A stretch of 64,000 nt of DNA, from assembly GCA_023229465.1 (NCBI GenBank), contig JALNZE010000008.1:62001-126000 (forward strand). Direction: 5' to 3'. The DNA is from Chitinophagaceae bacterium. GTDB lineage: Bacteria > Bacteroidota > Bacteroidia > Chitinophagales > Chitinophagaceae. How positions within the stretch are numbered: position 1 is the stretch's first letter; every line of letters begins with the position of its first letter. This document shows, piece after piece, positions 26,015 through 35,874 of the stretch. Below the pieces are notes generated by a model that worked only from the letters and a program-made list of their open reading frames with translations, was not told the origin of the DNA and ran no database searches. The position numbers and the translations under genes are program-made.

Positions 26015-27133
26015 TCAAACCGTTTCGAAATACGTATCGGGATCCTCGCTATTATAGAACTCATTTATCCAGAAAATAGTGTACAGTTCATCATTACCTA
26101 TGTTTTTGATATTATGAGTATACCAGATCGGCATATCCACATAAGATGGTTCATCACCTGAAAGATAAAAATCCATCACTTCATCCGTACTAATTCTACG
26201 CAATTGTATTAAAGCTTTACCTTTAATTACGGCAAAGCGTTCTATTTTGCGGGTATGAAAATGATTTCCCCTGGTGGTGCCGGGGAAAGTTGTAGAAAAG
26301 GAAACCTGTCCGCCAATATTCAGACGGATAATCTCTGAGAAAGAACCTCTTACATCACTATAATTGGCAAATTTTATAGGATATCTTTTCTTTACATCAA
26401 TGTAACTTCTAAATGTATTGAAAAGGTTTAATTCAAAAGTATTATTGATAGCCGGGATAATACCGCTCTGCAGATAATCAATTTTGTACCCTTCCAGCAA
26501 TTTTAAAATTTCAGATACTTTTACTACAGATGTGTGCGGTACTTCATAACTGAATACGGCTCTCTTTTCATTAATTACTCTGATCATTTCACCTACTAGT
26601 TCCCCAACATAAATCAGCTTCAATTCCCCATCCACATCAATTTTCGTAGCCTCTCCATTTGTAAGCTGGTGGCAAAAAGTAGCAACTACCGAATTGTAGT
26701 ATGGATTTCCAAAAGACCCAAATACATTAGGGATAATCATGCCAGTAAACGAACCATTATTGTCATTCGCCCAATCATTCAACAAAGCCCGTGCTTCTTT
26801 CTTCGATTTACCATACATATTATCTTTATCTTCCTGTGTAGAGGATGAAAAAATAATATGTGCTTTACTATTTGTTCTTTTAAAGGATGAAATCAGTTTT
26901 TTTGTCAAATCTACATTAGTGTTATAAATTACATCCGGTTCATTATGCCGGTTCACACCAGCCAAATGTACGATTACATCACATTTTGCAACAAAGGCAT
27001 CAAGTATATCTTCCTTTTCAAAAAAAAAATTATTGAAACCAATTGTTTCGAATTTGCCGGGAAATAAGCCCAGCGTATTGAACAAATGTTTACCAATAAA
27101 GCCACTTTGCCCTGTAATTCCAATTTTTTTCAT
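26015..27133 (-). CDS. fnlB: UDP-2-acetamido-2,6-dideoxy-hexulose reductase/epimerase (FnlB/CapF)
   Basis: The 372-residue protein has two domains. An N-terminal SDR contains GITGQSGFIGKHL and the MYGKSK active site; a C-terminal cupin contains GNHFHTRKIERF. This SDR-plus-cupin layout is diagnostic of CapF/FnlB, which epimerises and reduces the 4-keto product of FnlA to UDP-N-acetyl-L-pneumosamine. It lies between fnlA and fnlC with short gaps (37 and 53 bp). Confidence 0.9.
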   Translation of the reverse strand: MKKIGITGQSGFIGKHLFNTLGLFPGKFETIGFNNFFFEKEDILDAFVAKCDVIVHLAGVNRHNEPDVIYNTNVDLTKKLISSFKRTNSKAHIIFSSSTQEDKDNMYGKSKKEARALLNDWANDNNGSFTGMIIPNVFGSFGNPYYNSVVATFCHQLTNGEATKIDVDGELKLIYVGELVGEMIRVINEKRAVFSYEVPHTSVVKVSEILKLLEGYKIDYLQSGIIPAINNTFELNLFNTFRSYIDVKKRYPIKFANYSDVRGSFSEIIRLNIGGQVSFSTTFPGTTRGNHFHTRKIERFAVIKGKALIQLRRISTDEVMDFYLSGDEPSYVDMPIWYTHNIKNIGNDELYTIFWINEFYNSEDPDTYFETV

Positions 27134-27170
27134 AAATTTTCTATCAATAACAGGCAGCTAATAATTTATT

Positions 27171-28229
27171 CTAATCCGGGTATTGTACCACATCCGGTTC
27201 TCCCAATATTTCTTTCCTTATCACAGGCAGTTTATACAGAAGTTTTTTCATGCCTTCGATATCCAGCCTGATGGTATTATGAGAATGATATTCATCGAAG
27301 TTAGTAACGTCAGGTTCGCCCTCAGAAAAGTATTGGTCATAATTTAAATCCCTATTGTCAGCAGGAATACGATAATACCCTCCCATATCATGTGCTTTTA
27401 CCATATCCTCCCGATTCACGAGTGTTTCATATAATTTTTCTCCATGTCGTGTGCCAATCACTTTGATCTCATTAGTTGCCTTATATAGATTGAGCATAGC
27501 TTCTGCCAGGGTTTTAATAGTGGCTGCAGGTGATTTTTGAATGAAAAGGTCCCCTTGTTTACCATGTTCAAAGGCATATAATACCAAGTCAACCGCATCT
27601 TCCAATGTCATCATGAACCTCGTCATATTGGGATCAGTTATTGTCACAGGCTTACCTGTTTTTATTTGTTCAATAAAAAGTGGAATAACCGAACCTCTCG
27701 ATGCCATAACATTCCCATATCTGGTTCCACAAAAAATTGTTTTGGTATCATCCAGGTTTCTGGATTTTGCAACCATCACTTTTTCCATCAGCGCTTTAGA
27801 CATTCCCATTGCATTGATTGGATAGGCTGCCTTATCTGTACTCAGAACAACTACCCTCTTCACTCCATATTTTTCAGCAGTAGATAAAACATTATCTGTA
27901 CCGAGAATATTCGTTTTAACTGCTTCCAAAGGAAAGAATTCACAAGAAGGAACTTGCTTTAATGCGGCAGCATGAAAAATGAAATCAACTCCTTTAACGG
28001 CAGCCTCAACACTATCAAGATCACGTACATCGCCAATATAAAACTTCACTTTTGGGTTGTTCAATCTTTTACGCATATCATCCTGCTTTTTTTCATCCCG
28101 GCTGAATATACGGATCTGCTTCACCTTATCATCTTTCAGAAAACGCTGTAAAACGGCATTTCCAAACGACCCACTTCCTCCCGTAATTAAAACAACTTTA
28201 TCACAAAAAAGGTTTTCAATATTTCCCAT
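27171..28229 (-). CDS. fnlA: UDP-GlcNAc 4,6-dehydratase/5-epimerase (FnlA/CapE)
   Basis: This 352-residue soluble short-form dehydratase has LITGGSGSFGNA for the NAD loop, HAAALKQVPSCE, and STDKAAYPINAMGMSK with the Met/Lys pair in place of Tyr/Lys. That is the CapE/FnlA type, which converts UDP-GlcNAc to the L-arabino-4-keto-6-deoxy intermediate. It starts the three-gene UDP-L-FucNAc cassette. The C-terminal 60 residues resemble the substrate lid of this group. Confidence 0.92.
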   Translation of the reverse strand: MGNIENLFCDKVVLITGGSGSFGNAVLQRFLKDDKVKQIRIFSRDEKKQDDMRKRLNNPKVKFYIGDVRDLDSVEAAVKGVDFIFHAAALKQVPSCEFFPLEAVKTNILGTDNVLSTAEKYGVKRVVVLSTDKAAYPINAMGMSKALMEKVMVAKSRNLDDTKTIFCGTRYGNVMASRGSVIPLFIEQIKTGKPVTITDPNMTRFMMTLEDAVDLVLYAFEHGKQGDLFIQKSPAATIKTLAEAMLNLYKATNEIKVIGTRHGEKLYETLVNREDMVKAHDMGGYYRIPADNRDLNYDQYFSEGEPDVTNFDEYHSHNTIRLDIEGMKKLLYKLPVIRKEILGEPDVVQYPD

Positions 28230-28361
28230 TTGTCAATTTGAAATAGTTTGAACAATTATATATAAATTCATTTGATTATATACCCCTCTTACGTTATTTA
28301 AACATGGTGGCATAGATAAATGAATATAGTTCAAATATAAAAAGGAGGTATTAAATTTCAT

Positions 28362-29342
28362 TTACAAGGCGTTTTCATAGGAACCGAGGTATTGAGCAGC
28401 AATTGATTCAAGTTTAAATCTTTCTATATTTTTAAAACCTTCCTGTATAAGAGTATCCCGCTTTAATGAATTTTGCATAAAATCAATTATTCCATTCCGG
28501 ATATCAGTTATATTGAAAGGATCAACAAAAATCGCGCCTTTTCCCGCTATTTCCAACATGGGGTCCAATTTACTGGTTAGAACAACTCTTCCTACAGATT
28601 GTGCTTCTACAATGGGCATTCCAAAACCTTCATATAAAGAAGGAAAAACCACCAGATCTGATTTAACATACTCATCCAGCATTTCCTGATCACTGAGATG
28701 GCTCCCATGAGACCATGGAATATTTTCAGTAACCAGATAGTTTCTTGTTTCGTCCGGAACGATACCCACTATCCGATAATGCACATCCAGCCCATTCAGT
28801 GCCTGAGCCATTCTGAAAGTATTTTTGTTATGAGCAGAAGTAGCTACGTGTAAAATACGGAATGAGCTGGAAGGGATTACCTTTTGAAAGGGAACAAATT
28901 CTTTTCCAACAGGAACATAAATCGTACAAACCTTACTTGAATATTTTGAATTACGTTCAAGAATCTCGTCACGAATTTTATCTGAAATAGTAATAACAAC
29001 TTTCGATTTTGAAACAGGGTAATCGATCCATATCTTATGAAATATTTTATGTTTCCATTTTGCCATCTTTCCAGGCATACCGAGATCTAAAACCGTTGTT
29101 ACCAAAGGGGATGATATTGCAAATGACAAGTAATTGATATCACCCGTTAAATGAACTACATCATCTTTGATATGCCTGGCCCAGTTTAAATTTGCCAATT
29201 TGTTTTTTATTCCTTCCGAAGAATTGGGACAGGTTAAAACCCTAAGATTAACTTTAGTTGATAAAATGGGGTTCAGCTGTCCTAATATCCGGTCAACACT
29301 GTTTGGCCTATCAGACTTTCGTACAATTTGGGTAACATTCAT
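28362..29342 (-). CDS. Family 4 glycosyltransferase
   Basis: The 326-residue GT-B protein has a shortened N-terminal domain and a clear GT4 donor site: ILHVATSAHNKN, then FPSLYEGFGMPIVEA with the paired catalytic Glu residues. The donor sugar is unknown. It is the last gene before a 510-bp non-coding stretch separating it from the polymerase gene upstream in transcription order, and the first before the fnl cassette. Confidence 0.85.
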   Translation of the reverse strand: MNVTQIVRKSDRPNSVDRILGQLNPILSTKVNLRVLTCPNSSEGIKNKLANLNWARHIKDDVVHLTGDINYLSFAISSPLVTTVLDLGMPGKMAKWKHKIFHKIWIDYPVSKSKVVITISDKIRDEILERNSKYSSKVCTIYVPVGKEFVPFQKVIPSSSFRILHVATSAHNKNTFRMAQALNGLDVHYRIVGIVPDETRNYLVTENIPWSHGSHLSDQEMLDEYVKSDLVVFPSLYEGFGMPIVEAQSVGRVVLTSKLDPMLEIAGKGAIFVDPFNITDIRNGIIDFMQNSLKRDTLIQEGFKNIERFKLESIAAQYLGSYENAL

Positions 29343-29851
29343 TTGTATTCTTTGTTAATCTTTTAATATCACCTGACCAACCAATAAAACAACCCCCAGT
29401 ATTCTATCTTAAAAGGATATTACTTATATCCCTGTTGCAAAATTTAGACCAGATACTCTGTAAAATAGGGATTGATGACCTTTGATACGAGCGATTGTGA
29501 AATAATATATGCAAACAGGAAATCAGAGCTATTCACCAAAAGAATTAAATGCAATAAGTTACAAAAGAACGCAAGTAAGTAATTATATCGGGAAATAAAC
29601 CATAAAAATAGTAAAAGTTCAGTTGGTAGAAAAGAATACTCAAAGAATAAATAGTGAAATGCCAGTAAAAGAAAATGTTATGAAGCGATAAAATCACTCA
29701 GTTCAGATTAATAACTGGAACAATAATAATTATGCATAAAGTTTAATATAAATACTACCAAAAGAAAATCATCAGCGGTCAATGAAGGAAAATTATAGGG
29801 ATTATTGAATTAAAATGACCTTCCTCAAATAAATATCAAAATACTGAAAAC
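29343..29851. other. 509-bp gap; purine-rich + strand with a possible gene remnant
   Basis: No intact gene is present. On the + strand a frame from ATG 29509 runs 29 codons to a TAA at 29596-29598 and then stays open in the same frame for 30 more codons, to a TAA at 29689-29691. The composition is A-rich and Lys/Gln/Asn-rich, unlike the surrounding non-coding sequence, so a decayed small gene is possible. I cannot assign a family. No RNA gene or clear promoter is seen. Confidence 0.35.
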
Positions 29852-31258
29852 TTAAATGGGTTTCCTAACCATGATAGCATTTGAAAAATGTTCTAATAAA
29901 AACCCGATAATTCCACAAACAAGAAAAATTGAAATGATTTTTGGAAAAACCTCAACAGGAAAATATTCGTCCAACCGAAGCCCCATATAGCATAGATTTA
30001 AACTGAATAATGCTTTACCAAGTGAGGTATAATATAGTTTTGCGGCATTCTGCAAACCAGCAATAAAACAACCAAATAGAAAAGAAGATATCAATCCGAT
30101 GGCAAAACCTGAAGAAAGATATATCGCCGTAAAGAAGCCGGGGGTATCAGAATAAAGTACATTATCATTTGCGGTTAACCTGGCAAATTCATTTCCAGGA
30201 ATGATTTTGGGCTTTGACCTCCAGAACAACCTGGGTATTAAAACCGGAATACCATATATAAAACCATACTCTTGGTAAACCAGGCCCTGATCAATGAAAT
30301 AAAATGCTCTGGCATTCATATCCATCATATTCTTCCTGGACAATACTTTCGAGACAATATCCAAAATGATGTCGGGCTCAGAAACCAAAGCAGACAGATT
30401 CTGCTGAATTTCTGTAATATTGACATTCGATTTCGTTTCACGGTCGATCATCCTGGTTGCTGTTACATATAATGAGACAAATGAAAAGAAAATAAACAAC
30501 AGGAACCCGAAAATAAGTTTTTGTATTTTCGTTTTTAACAAAAGCCATATCCCGATAAACAAGGGGATTAATCCGAACATGATCACTTCTTTCATTCCAG
30601 ATTTGATACTCGTAGTAATCAATGGAAGGCACAATAGAATCGGGTAGAATATATTATTTAGAAAAGTATTTTTTGAATTACTGGCAAAAAGAAATAAACA
30701 AACGATAATAACATATGAATAATTAATGATGGGACCAATCAATCCGACTGTGCTATAGTAATTTGCAAAAAAAAGGGGGAAAACAAAATTCATGAACCCC
30801 AAAAAAAACAGTACGATTTTATAAACAGACTTTTTAACCATCCTGAGATCCAAAAGAGCAAAATTTGCAGACAAATGTCCACTAAAAAGTAACCAACCGG
30901 ATATCATCAATGTGGCACAGGTTATAAAATAAAATTCAGCCTCAAAAATATATTCAAAGGCATTATCGACTTCGATCTTATGTGGCCATACATCGAATGA
31001 ATTACCAAAAAATAAAAAAAAAGTAAAAGAAACCAGGTGAAAAATGACTGAAGTGAAACAAAATATCCCCCCAAACGAAAGAATCTTTTGAGAAACAGTC
31101 GGTATTTTTTTAAAAATTCTGAATAAATAGAAAGCCCCGATTAAAGCCAAAAGACATAGAACGACAGTTTGAGGAAGTGAATATCTCAAAAGATATAACA
31201 GTGTAAAAACTGAATAATATAAAACAAGTGGTTTTAAAAAACTCCATGAAATTTTCAT
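29852..31258 (-). CDS. Wzy-like oligosaccharide repeat-unit polymerase
   Basis: The 468-residue protein has about 11-12 hydrophobic helices. A large periplasmic loop near residues 320-390 contains RLFWRSKPKIIPGNE and an acidic/aromatic stretch, the usual appearance of O-antigen/EPS polymerases. Sequence conservation in this family is very low, so the call rests on topology, the loop motif and position among glycosyltransferases. It would join lipid-linked repeats at the outer face of the inner membrane. It is not a Wzx: the even helix pattern of MATE-type flippases is absent. Confidence 0.75.
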   Translation of the reverse strand: MKISWSFLKPLVLYYSVFTLLYLLRYSLPQTVVLCLLALIGAFYLFRIFKKIPTVSQKILSFGGIFCFTSVIFHLVSFTFFLFFGNSFDVWPHKIEVDNAFEYIFEAEFYFITCATLMISGWLLFSGHLSANFALLDLRMVKKSVYKIVLFFLGFMNFVFPLFFANYYSTVGLIGPIINYSYVIIVCLFLFASNSKNTFLNNIFYPILLCLPLITTSIKSGMKEVIMFGLIPLFIGIWLLLKTKIQKLIFGFLLFIFFSFVSLYVTATRMIDRETKSNVNITEIQQNLSALVSEPDIILDIVSKVLSRKNMMDMNARAFYFIDQGLVYQEYGFIYGIPVLIPRLFWRSKPKIIPGNEFARLTANDNVLYSDTPGFFTAIYLSSGFAIGLISSFLFGCFIAGLQNAAKLYYTSLGKALFSLNLCYMGLRLDEYFPVEVFPKIISIFLVCGIIGFLLEHFSNAIMVRKPI

Positions 31259-31284
31259 GCTTTGAATTTAAATTGACCGTTCAA

Positions 31285-32373
31285 CTAATGTACAAGATCC
31301 ATTTCGGGTAAAATCTCATCCAATGCCCTTTTAATCCTGTGGGCATTGGAATATCCTGAATTCTTACATTTTTTCAACCCCCGATAAGCAATTAAAACCC
31401 TTTCTTCTTCATGTTTCAGGTAATACACACATTTATTGAAAAGCTCTTCTTCGGAAGAAAAGTAGCTGGCTTCATACCCCTCACTGAAAAGCATTTCATG
31501 TTCAACACTCCGTTCAGCCAACATAAATCCTCCACTACCAGGTATTTCAATACTTCTGGTAGTCTGTAAATCCCTATTCATCTTTCTCAGGAAACACAGA
31601 TTGATTCTGAAATATGAGCAGGCCATGGCAAAGTCCTCACCATATAAAGGGTGAAAATGTAAAACCAGGTTTTTATGCGCTTTGGGAAATTTTTTCCAGT
31701 CGTTCCCAAATACATTCACTATCAACCCTTTCTCTGCCAAAAAGTATAAATACATGGCCCTGTCATACTCATACGTTCCAATGAAACAAATATCATTGCC
31801 GTTCCAATCAGGCTTAGGTTGGAAATTTTCTATGGGGTGAAAAGTATCTGGATCATACCCATTATTTACAAAAAAGGCTTTGGGGGATCCCAATGCAAGC
31901 AACTCCTGAACATTATAGGATTTCGTAGTAATGAAACAATCATATTTAGAAAGTGACTTAAGAAAATTTGCGGACTGATTATGCCTTGCATTCATATCAT
32001 CCGGAGAGAATCCTATGATCTTTATTTTGGGCCGAATAAGTCGTATACGGTCGAATGTTTCACTGTTCAACAAAATATTTTTTTCAATCCAGATCAGATC
32101 ATACGGATTGCCGCTAATCTTTTCAATAAGCCGTACATTGTTTCTTTCAATGTCAGGCAATAAAACTGGTATTCCTAAATTGAACAGTTTGTTACAGATA
32201 CGATAAAACAGATTACTGAAATACCTGTTCGAATCTCCGGTAGTGTCAAGAAAATCTACTCTATATCCTATGTCTGTCAATGCTTTATATCGATGATTGG
32301 AAGTACTGTTCCCATTATAAACACTAACCATTCCAACAAACAGTATGGAAATTTCTCTATTAATCAGGGGCAT
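31285..32373 (-). CDS. CgeB-like glycosyltransferase (GT-B, Glyco_trans_1_2 type)
   Basis: From ATG 32373 the protein has 362 residues and begins just before the first beta strand (ISILFVGMV), 28 bp after the previous stop. The same frame extends to 32454, overlapping the previous gene by 53 bp, which is less likely. CFIGTYEYDR, IEIPGSGGFMLAE and the final helix region match the C-terminal donor domain of the CgeB-type glycosyltransferases often found in polysaccharide clusters. Donor and acceptor are unknown. Confidence 0.75.
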   Translation of the reverse strand: MPLINREISILFVGMVSVYNGNSTSNHRYKALTDIGYRVDFLDTTGDSNRYFSNLFYRICNKLFNLGIPVLLPDIERNNVRLIEKISGNPYDLIWIEKNILLNSETFDRIRLIRPKIKIIGFSPDDMNARHNQSANFLKSLSKYDCFITTKSYNVQELLALGSPKAFFVNNGYDPDTFHPIENFQPKPDWNGNDICFIGTYEYDRAMYLYFLAEKGLIVNVFGNDWKKFPKAHKNLVLHFHPLYGEDFAMACSYFRINLCFLRKMNRDLQTTRSIEIPGSGGFMLAERSVEHEMLFSEGYEASYFSSEEELFNKCVYYLKHEEERVLIAYRGLKKCKNSGYSNAHRIKRALDEILPEMDLVH

Positions 32374-32401
32374 AGTTGAACGAAATATGAATATGCTTTT
32401 G

Positions 32402-33517
32402 TTAATCAGCCTGTGAAAAAAGGAGGGTAAGTGTTTTTTTACACTCCTCTTCAACAGTAAACGATTTTAGAATCTCGAATCCCTTTTCTGACCTTTCTTT
32501 ATGATTGATCAAATATGCCTGATTAACAATTAAGTCTGCAAGTGCTGAATAATCAGTTGCCGGAAAATAAAGTGCCGAGTTTTGCAAAACTTCATGTGCT
32601 ACAGGTATATCGGCTGCAATAACCGGTCTTCCCGATTGAATAGATTCGAGATACATATGCCCAAATGTTTCGAATAATGTGGGTACAACAATCAGTTCGG
32701 CATTCCTGTAATATTGCACAATGGAAGCCCGGTCGAGATTTTGAACCATTGTCACATGTGCTTCGATACCAAGGCTTATAATCAACTGCTTTATTGTATC
32801 CTCATACTCTGTACTTACAAATTTCCCGCAAACGATGAGATGAAATTTATCATCACTCAGCCGAAGGTTGATTTCTTTCAGACTATGAAATAACACTTCA
32901 ATATTTTTAAACTTATACAGAACCGAGCAAAAGAAAATATACCTGGATGATATTGTCACTTTTTTACCCGTCAGATCTGGTTGCCAATCAGAAAGATCTA
33001 TCCCATGATGAATAAAATGTCCTTTTTTGTCATTATTTGGAAAATGGTTCCCGACAGCCATCAAAGCAAACCTGGATGGATACAGATAACAATCAGCAGA
33101 AAATGAGGACAAATATGAAATGAACCTATGAAAAACAGGGTATCGCAGTGTTACAAGGTGTTTGGGGAGTAATACATTTGGGTTTTTTATCCCCAGTATT
33201 ATTTTTGTGCCAATAGAAAAAAAAGGGCCAATATCAAAGGGGGAATAAATAATACTTGCACCTTTAAAAAAGGCTGACAAAGGCAATAACAAATTTGACC
33301 AGATTATCCGCAGATAAATATTCTGACAAAAGCTTAAATTAGAAATTCTTATATGCCCTGAACTTGCATCCTGCAAAAAATCACTACTCGTATACACCAG
33401 AAGCCGGGTATTATCAGTATGGTGGATCCCGTAATATTTTACAATAGATACGATATTATATTTTGCCCCATAAGTATTTGCTCCGGTTGCATCAATAACA
33501 AGTAGCTTTTTTTTCAA
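32402..33517 (-). CDS. Family 4 glycosyltransferase
   Basis: The 371-residue GT-B protein has YIFFCSVLYKFKN at the start of the donor domain and VPTLFETFGHMYLES as its nucleotide-sugar site with both conserved Glu residues. The N-terminal half starts VIDATGANTYGAKYN. It lies between the GDP-heptose genes (which precede it in transcription) and the CgeB-like transferase, so a heptose donor is possible but unproven. Confidence 0.87.
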   Translation of the reverse strand: MKKKLLVIDATGANTYGAKYNIVSIVKYYGIHHTDNTRLLVYTSSDFLQDASSGHIRISNLSFCQNIYLRIIWSNLLLPLSAFFKGASIIYSPFDIGPFFSIGTKIILGIKNPNVLLPKHLVTLRYPVFHRFISYLSSFSADCYLYPSRFALMAVGNHFPNNDKKGHFIHHGIDLSDWQPDLTGKKVTISSRYIFFCSVLYKFKNIEVLFHSLKEINLRLSDDKFHLIVCGKFVSTEYEDTIKQLIISLGIEAHVTMVQNLDRASIVQYYRNAELIVVPTLFETFGHMYLESIQSGRPVIAADIPVAHEVLQNSALYFPATDYSALADLIVNQAYLINHKERSEKGFEILKSFTVEEECKKTLTLLFSQAD

Positions 33518-33605
33518 TTCAATATTTTTTTGCCTTGTTAATTCAGATTTTAGAAACAGGCATGCCTATTGAAAACCCTGCCATTTAGTTTATGCTGATT
33601 ACATA

Positions 33606-34334
33606 TTACCGCCTGTAAAATTCAGCTAACTCAGCCTTGGCACGTTTAAAATCTTCAGGAATACCAATGTCAATAAAATAACCCTCTGACACAAATCCCC
33701 GAACCTGATTTTCAGTAACCCTGTATTTCAGAAAATCTGTTTCAAAAGAAAATTTATCCGGTAAATCATAAGAACCTAAGGCTTTTGTATTAATCAGGAT
33801 CACCCCGCCGTTTATCAAACCTTTTTCTGTAAATTTCTTCTCATTAAAAGAAGTTATTACTTTCTGATCATTCATTTCGAGGGAACCATACCTGTCGAAA
33901 TTTTCCATGTATTTCAGGGCAATTGTACCCAATGGGTGCTTTTCCAGGTGAGCTACAAATAACTGGTCAATATCCACATCAAAATAAGTATCGGCATTAA
34001 CAATCAGTACATTTTCAGCCAACGACTTTTGAACTGCCTTTTTGATTGCCCCACCTGTGCCAAGTGGTTCAGTTTCGATAATAAATTCAAATACCGCAGG
34101 AAATTTTTCATCGCTGATGAAATCAATAATCATTTCATGCATATAGCCCATTGACAACAAGAGCCTCGTGAACCCATGCCCAATCAGGTATTGGATCAAA
34201 ATCTTCAGAAAAGGGGTACCCATTTCATCCATTGCAGCAAGGCACTTTGGCCGATCGGAAACTTCAGTCCGTAACCTGGTACCGAATCCGCCTGCCAGTA
34301 TTATACACTCCCTGGTCACTAATTCTTCTGTCAT
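33606..34334 (-). CDS. hddC: D-glycero-alpha-D-manno-heptose-1-phosphate guanylyltransferase (HddC)
   Basis: This 242-residue nucleotidyltransferase has ILAGGFGTRLR (12-22), DRPKCLA, EPLGTGGAIK and NADTYFDVD. The short length and position beside gmhA and hddA identify it as HddC rather than a hexose enzyme. It would make GDP-D-glycero-alpha-D-manno-heptose. It lies 1 bp from gmhA, and the three genes form a tight cassette. Confidence 0.87.
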   Translation of the reverse strand: MTEELVTRECIILAGGFGTRLRTEVSDRPKCLAAMDEMGTPFLKILIQYLIGHGFTRLLLSMGYMHEMIIDFISDEKFPAVFEFIIETEPLGTGGAIKKAVQKSLAENVLIVNADTYFDVDIDQLFVAHLEKHPLGTIALKYMENFDRYGSLEMNDQKVITSFNEKKFTEKGLINGGVILINTKALGSYDLPDKFSFETDFLKYRVTENQVRGFVSEGYFIDIGIPEDFKRAKAELAEFYRR

Positions 34335-34335
34335 G

Positions 34336-34881
34336 TTAATTTAATAACTTGTAAAGTATGTGAAGAACTATTAGATGAATATCTTCTGAAATCTGCATAT
34401 CGTCTACCCTTGCATTTACAGAATAGGTTGAAATCTGTTTCAACTTTCCACCCTGAAAACCAGTAAAACCAATGGTAACATTGCCCTGCTGATTAGCATA
34501 TTCAATGGCATTAATTATATTTTTTGAATTACCACTACCTGAAATACCAAGAACTACATCACCTGATTGCAGATAATTTTTCAATTGTTCCAAAAAGACT
34601 TCATTATAAGACACATCATTAGAATAGGCCAACAAAGTTGGAATATTGTCATTAAGGCATATGATTCTGAAACGCTTCTCTTTACCATACGAGCATCCTT
34701 TCAGAATGTCACATACCATATGTGAAGCAGTTGATCCGCTTCCGCCATTTCCAAAAACTATAATCTGCTTATTTTCATCACGTGCTTTAATAAAAGCAGC
34801 AGCAAGGTTTTCAATTTCTTTATGATCAAGAGAGCTTACTGTATCTTTAAGCTGACTGATATAATCATTTATTAAACTCAT
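34336..34881 (-). CDS. gmhA: Sedoheptulose-7-phosphate isomerase (GmhA)
   Basis: This 181-residue SIS-domain protein has FGNGGSGSTASH (43-54) as the sugar-phosphate loop and SEDIHLIVLHI near the C-terminus, as in GmhA. It converts sedoheptulose 7-phosphate to D-glycero-D-manno-heptose 7-phosphate, the entry step of the heptose pathway. It is set 2 bp after hddA. Confidence 0.9.
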   Translation of the reverse strand: MSLINDYISQLKDTVSSLDHKEIENLAAAFIKARDENKQIIVFGNGGSGSTASHMVCDILKGCSYGKEKRFRIICLNDNIPTLLAYSNDVSYNEVFLEQLKNYLQSGDVVLGISGSGNSKNIINAIEYANQQGNVTIGFTGFQGGKLKQISTYSVNARVDDMQISEDIHLIVLHILYKLLN

Positions 34882-34883
34882 TA

Positions 34884-35870
34884 TTAAAAATTTTGATCGT
34901 TAAAAACAATTGATGTGCCCTCGTAATCAAATCTGAAATCAAATTTTCTGAATTTACTCATGTCCCTTAAAAAACGTTCATGATTATTCTCTGGTACGTA
35001 AAATAACATAAATCCACCTCCACCGGCTCCTAATAACTTTCCGCCAGTTGCTCCGTTAACCAATCCAGAATCATATAAAGAATCAATCGCCGGATTTGTA
35101 ATATTTTTTGACAATTCCTTTTTTCGCTTCCATGCTTCATGGAGGTATTCACCCAATATTTCAACATTTCCATTAAGAAACTCTTTATAAAGATCTGTTG
35201 CCATTTTTGCCATCATACTTAAATTGCTTTTGATATCCTTCCTTGTTGCAGTGCTTTTTTTCTGTTCTGTCAATATCGAACTTGCTTTTCTGGTAGTGGA
35301 AGTATAATACAAAAAAAGATTGTTTTCCAAGCAGTTCAATTTATCATTAGCCATGGAGAGATGCTTAATTTCAACTTTTTCATCTGGTTGAAATGTAATC
35401 AAATTTAAACCACCCATGGCACAACCGTATTGATCTTGCTTACCAATTGGTTCATTTAGAAGTTCAATTTCAAAATAACAGGCTAATCTTGCGATTTCAG
35501 CTTTTGTAAATCTTAACCCCTGTAGTTCTGCGCATAAAATAATAAGTCCACATGTAAATGCTGATGATGATCCCATACCAGTGCCTGCCGGGATGTCTGC
35601 TGTTGAATTAAAATCAGAATTGCCAATTTTAAAATACCTAAATACTTCCCTGATAATGTCATGTTTAATTTCATCATAACTACTCACTTCTTCTGTTCGG
35701 GAATATTTCAGAAGCTGCTTCCCGGTATGGAAATATTTGTGAATTGAAAGATATATGTACTTATCAATGCTTGTACAAAGAACCGAACCGGGCTCTTCTC
35801 TATAAAAATCACTCAAATCAGAGCCACCGCCAACAAAACTTATCCTAAATGGTGTTTTACTTATAATCAT
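34884..35870 (-). CDS. hddA: D-glycero-alpha-D-manno-heptose-7-phosphate kinase (HddA)
   Basis: This 328-residue GHMP kinase has TPFRISFVGGGSDLSDFY at the N-terminus (substrate side) and PAGTGMGSSSA (94-104) as the ATP loop, followed by GAGGGGFMLFY near the end. These match HddA. It phosphorylates the anomeric position to give heptose 1,7-bisphosphate. GmhB, the 7-phosphatase that acts next, is not in this window. The gene follows the SDR gene by 4 bp. Confidence 0.9.
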   Translation of the reverse strand: MIISKTPFRISFVGGGSDLSDFYREEPGSVLCTSIDKYIYLSIHKYFHTGKQLLKYSRTEEVSSYDEIKHDIIREVFRYFKIGNSDFNSTADIPAGTGMGSSSAFTCGLIILCAELQGLRFTKAEIARLACYFEIELLNEPIGKQDQYGCAMGGLNLITFQPDEKVEIKHLSMANDKLNCLENNLFLYYTSTTRKASSILTEQKKSTATRKDIKSNLSMMAKMATDLYKEFLNGNVEILGEYLHEAWKRKKELSKNITNPAIDSLYDSGLVNGATGGKLLGAGGGGFMLFYVPENNHERFLRDMSKFRKFDFRFDYEGTSIVFNDQNF

Positions 35871-35874
35871 GCTG

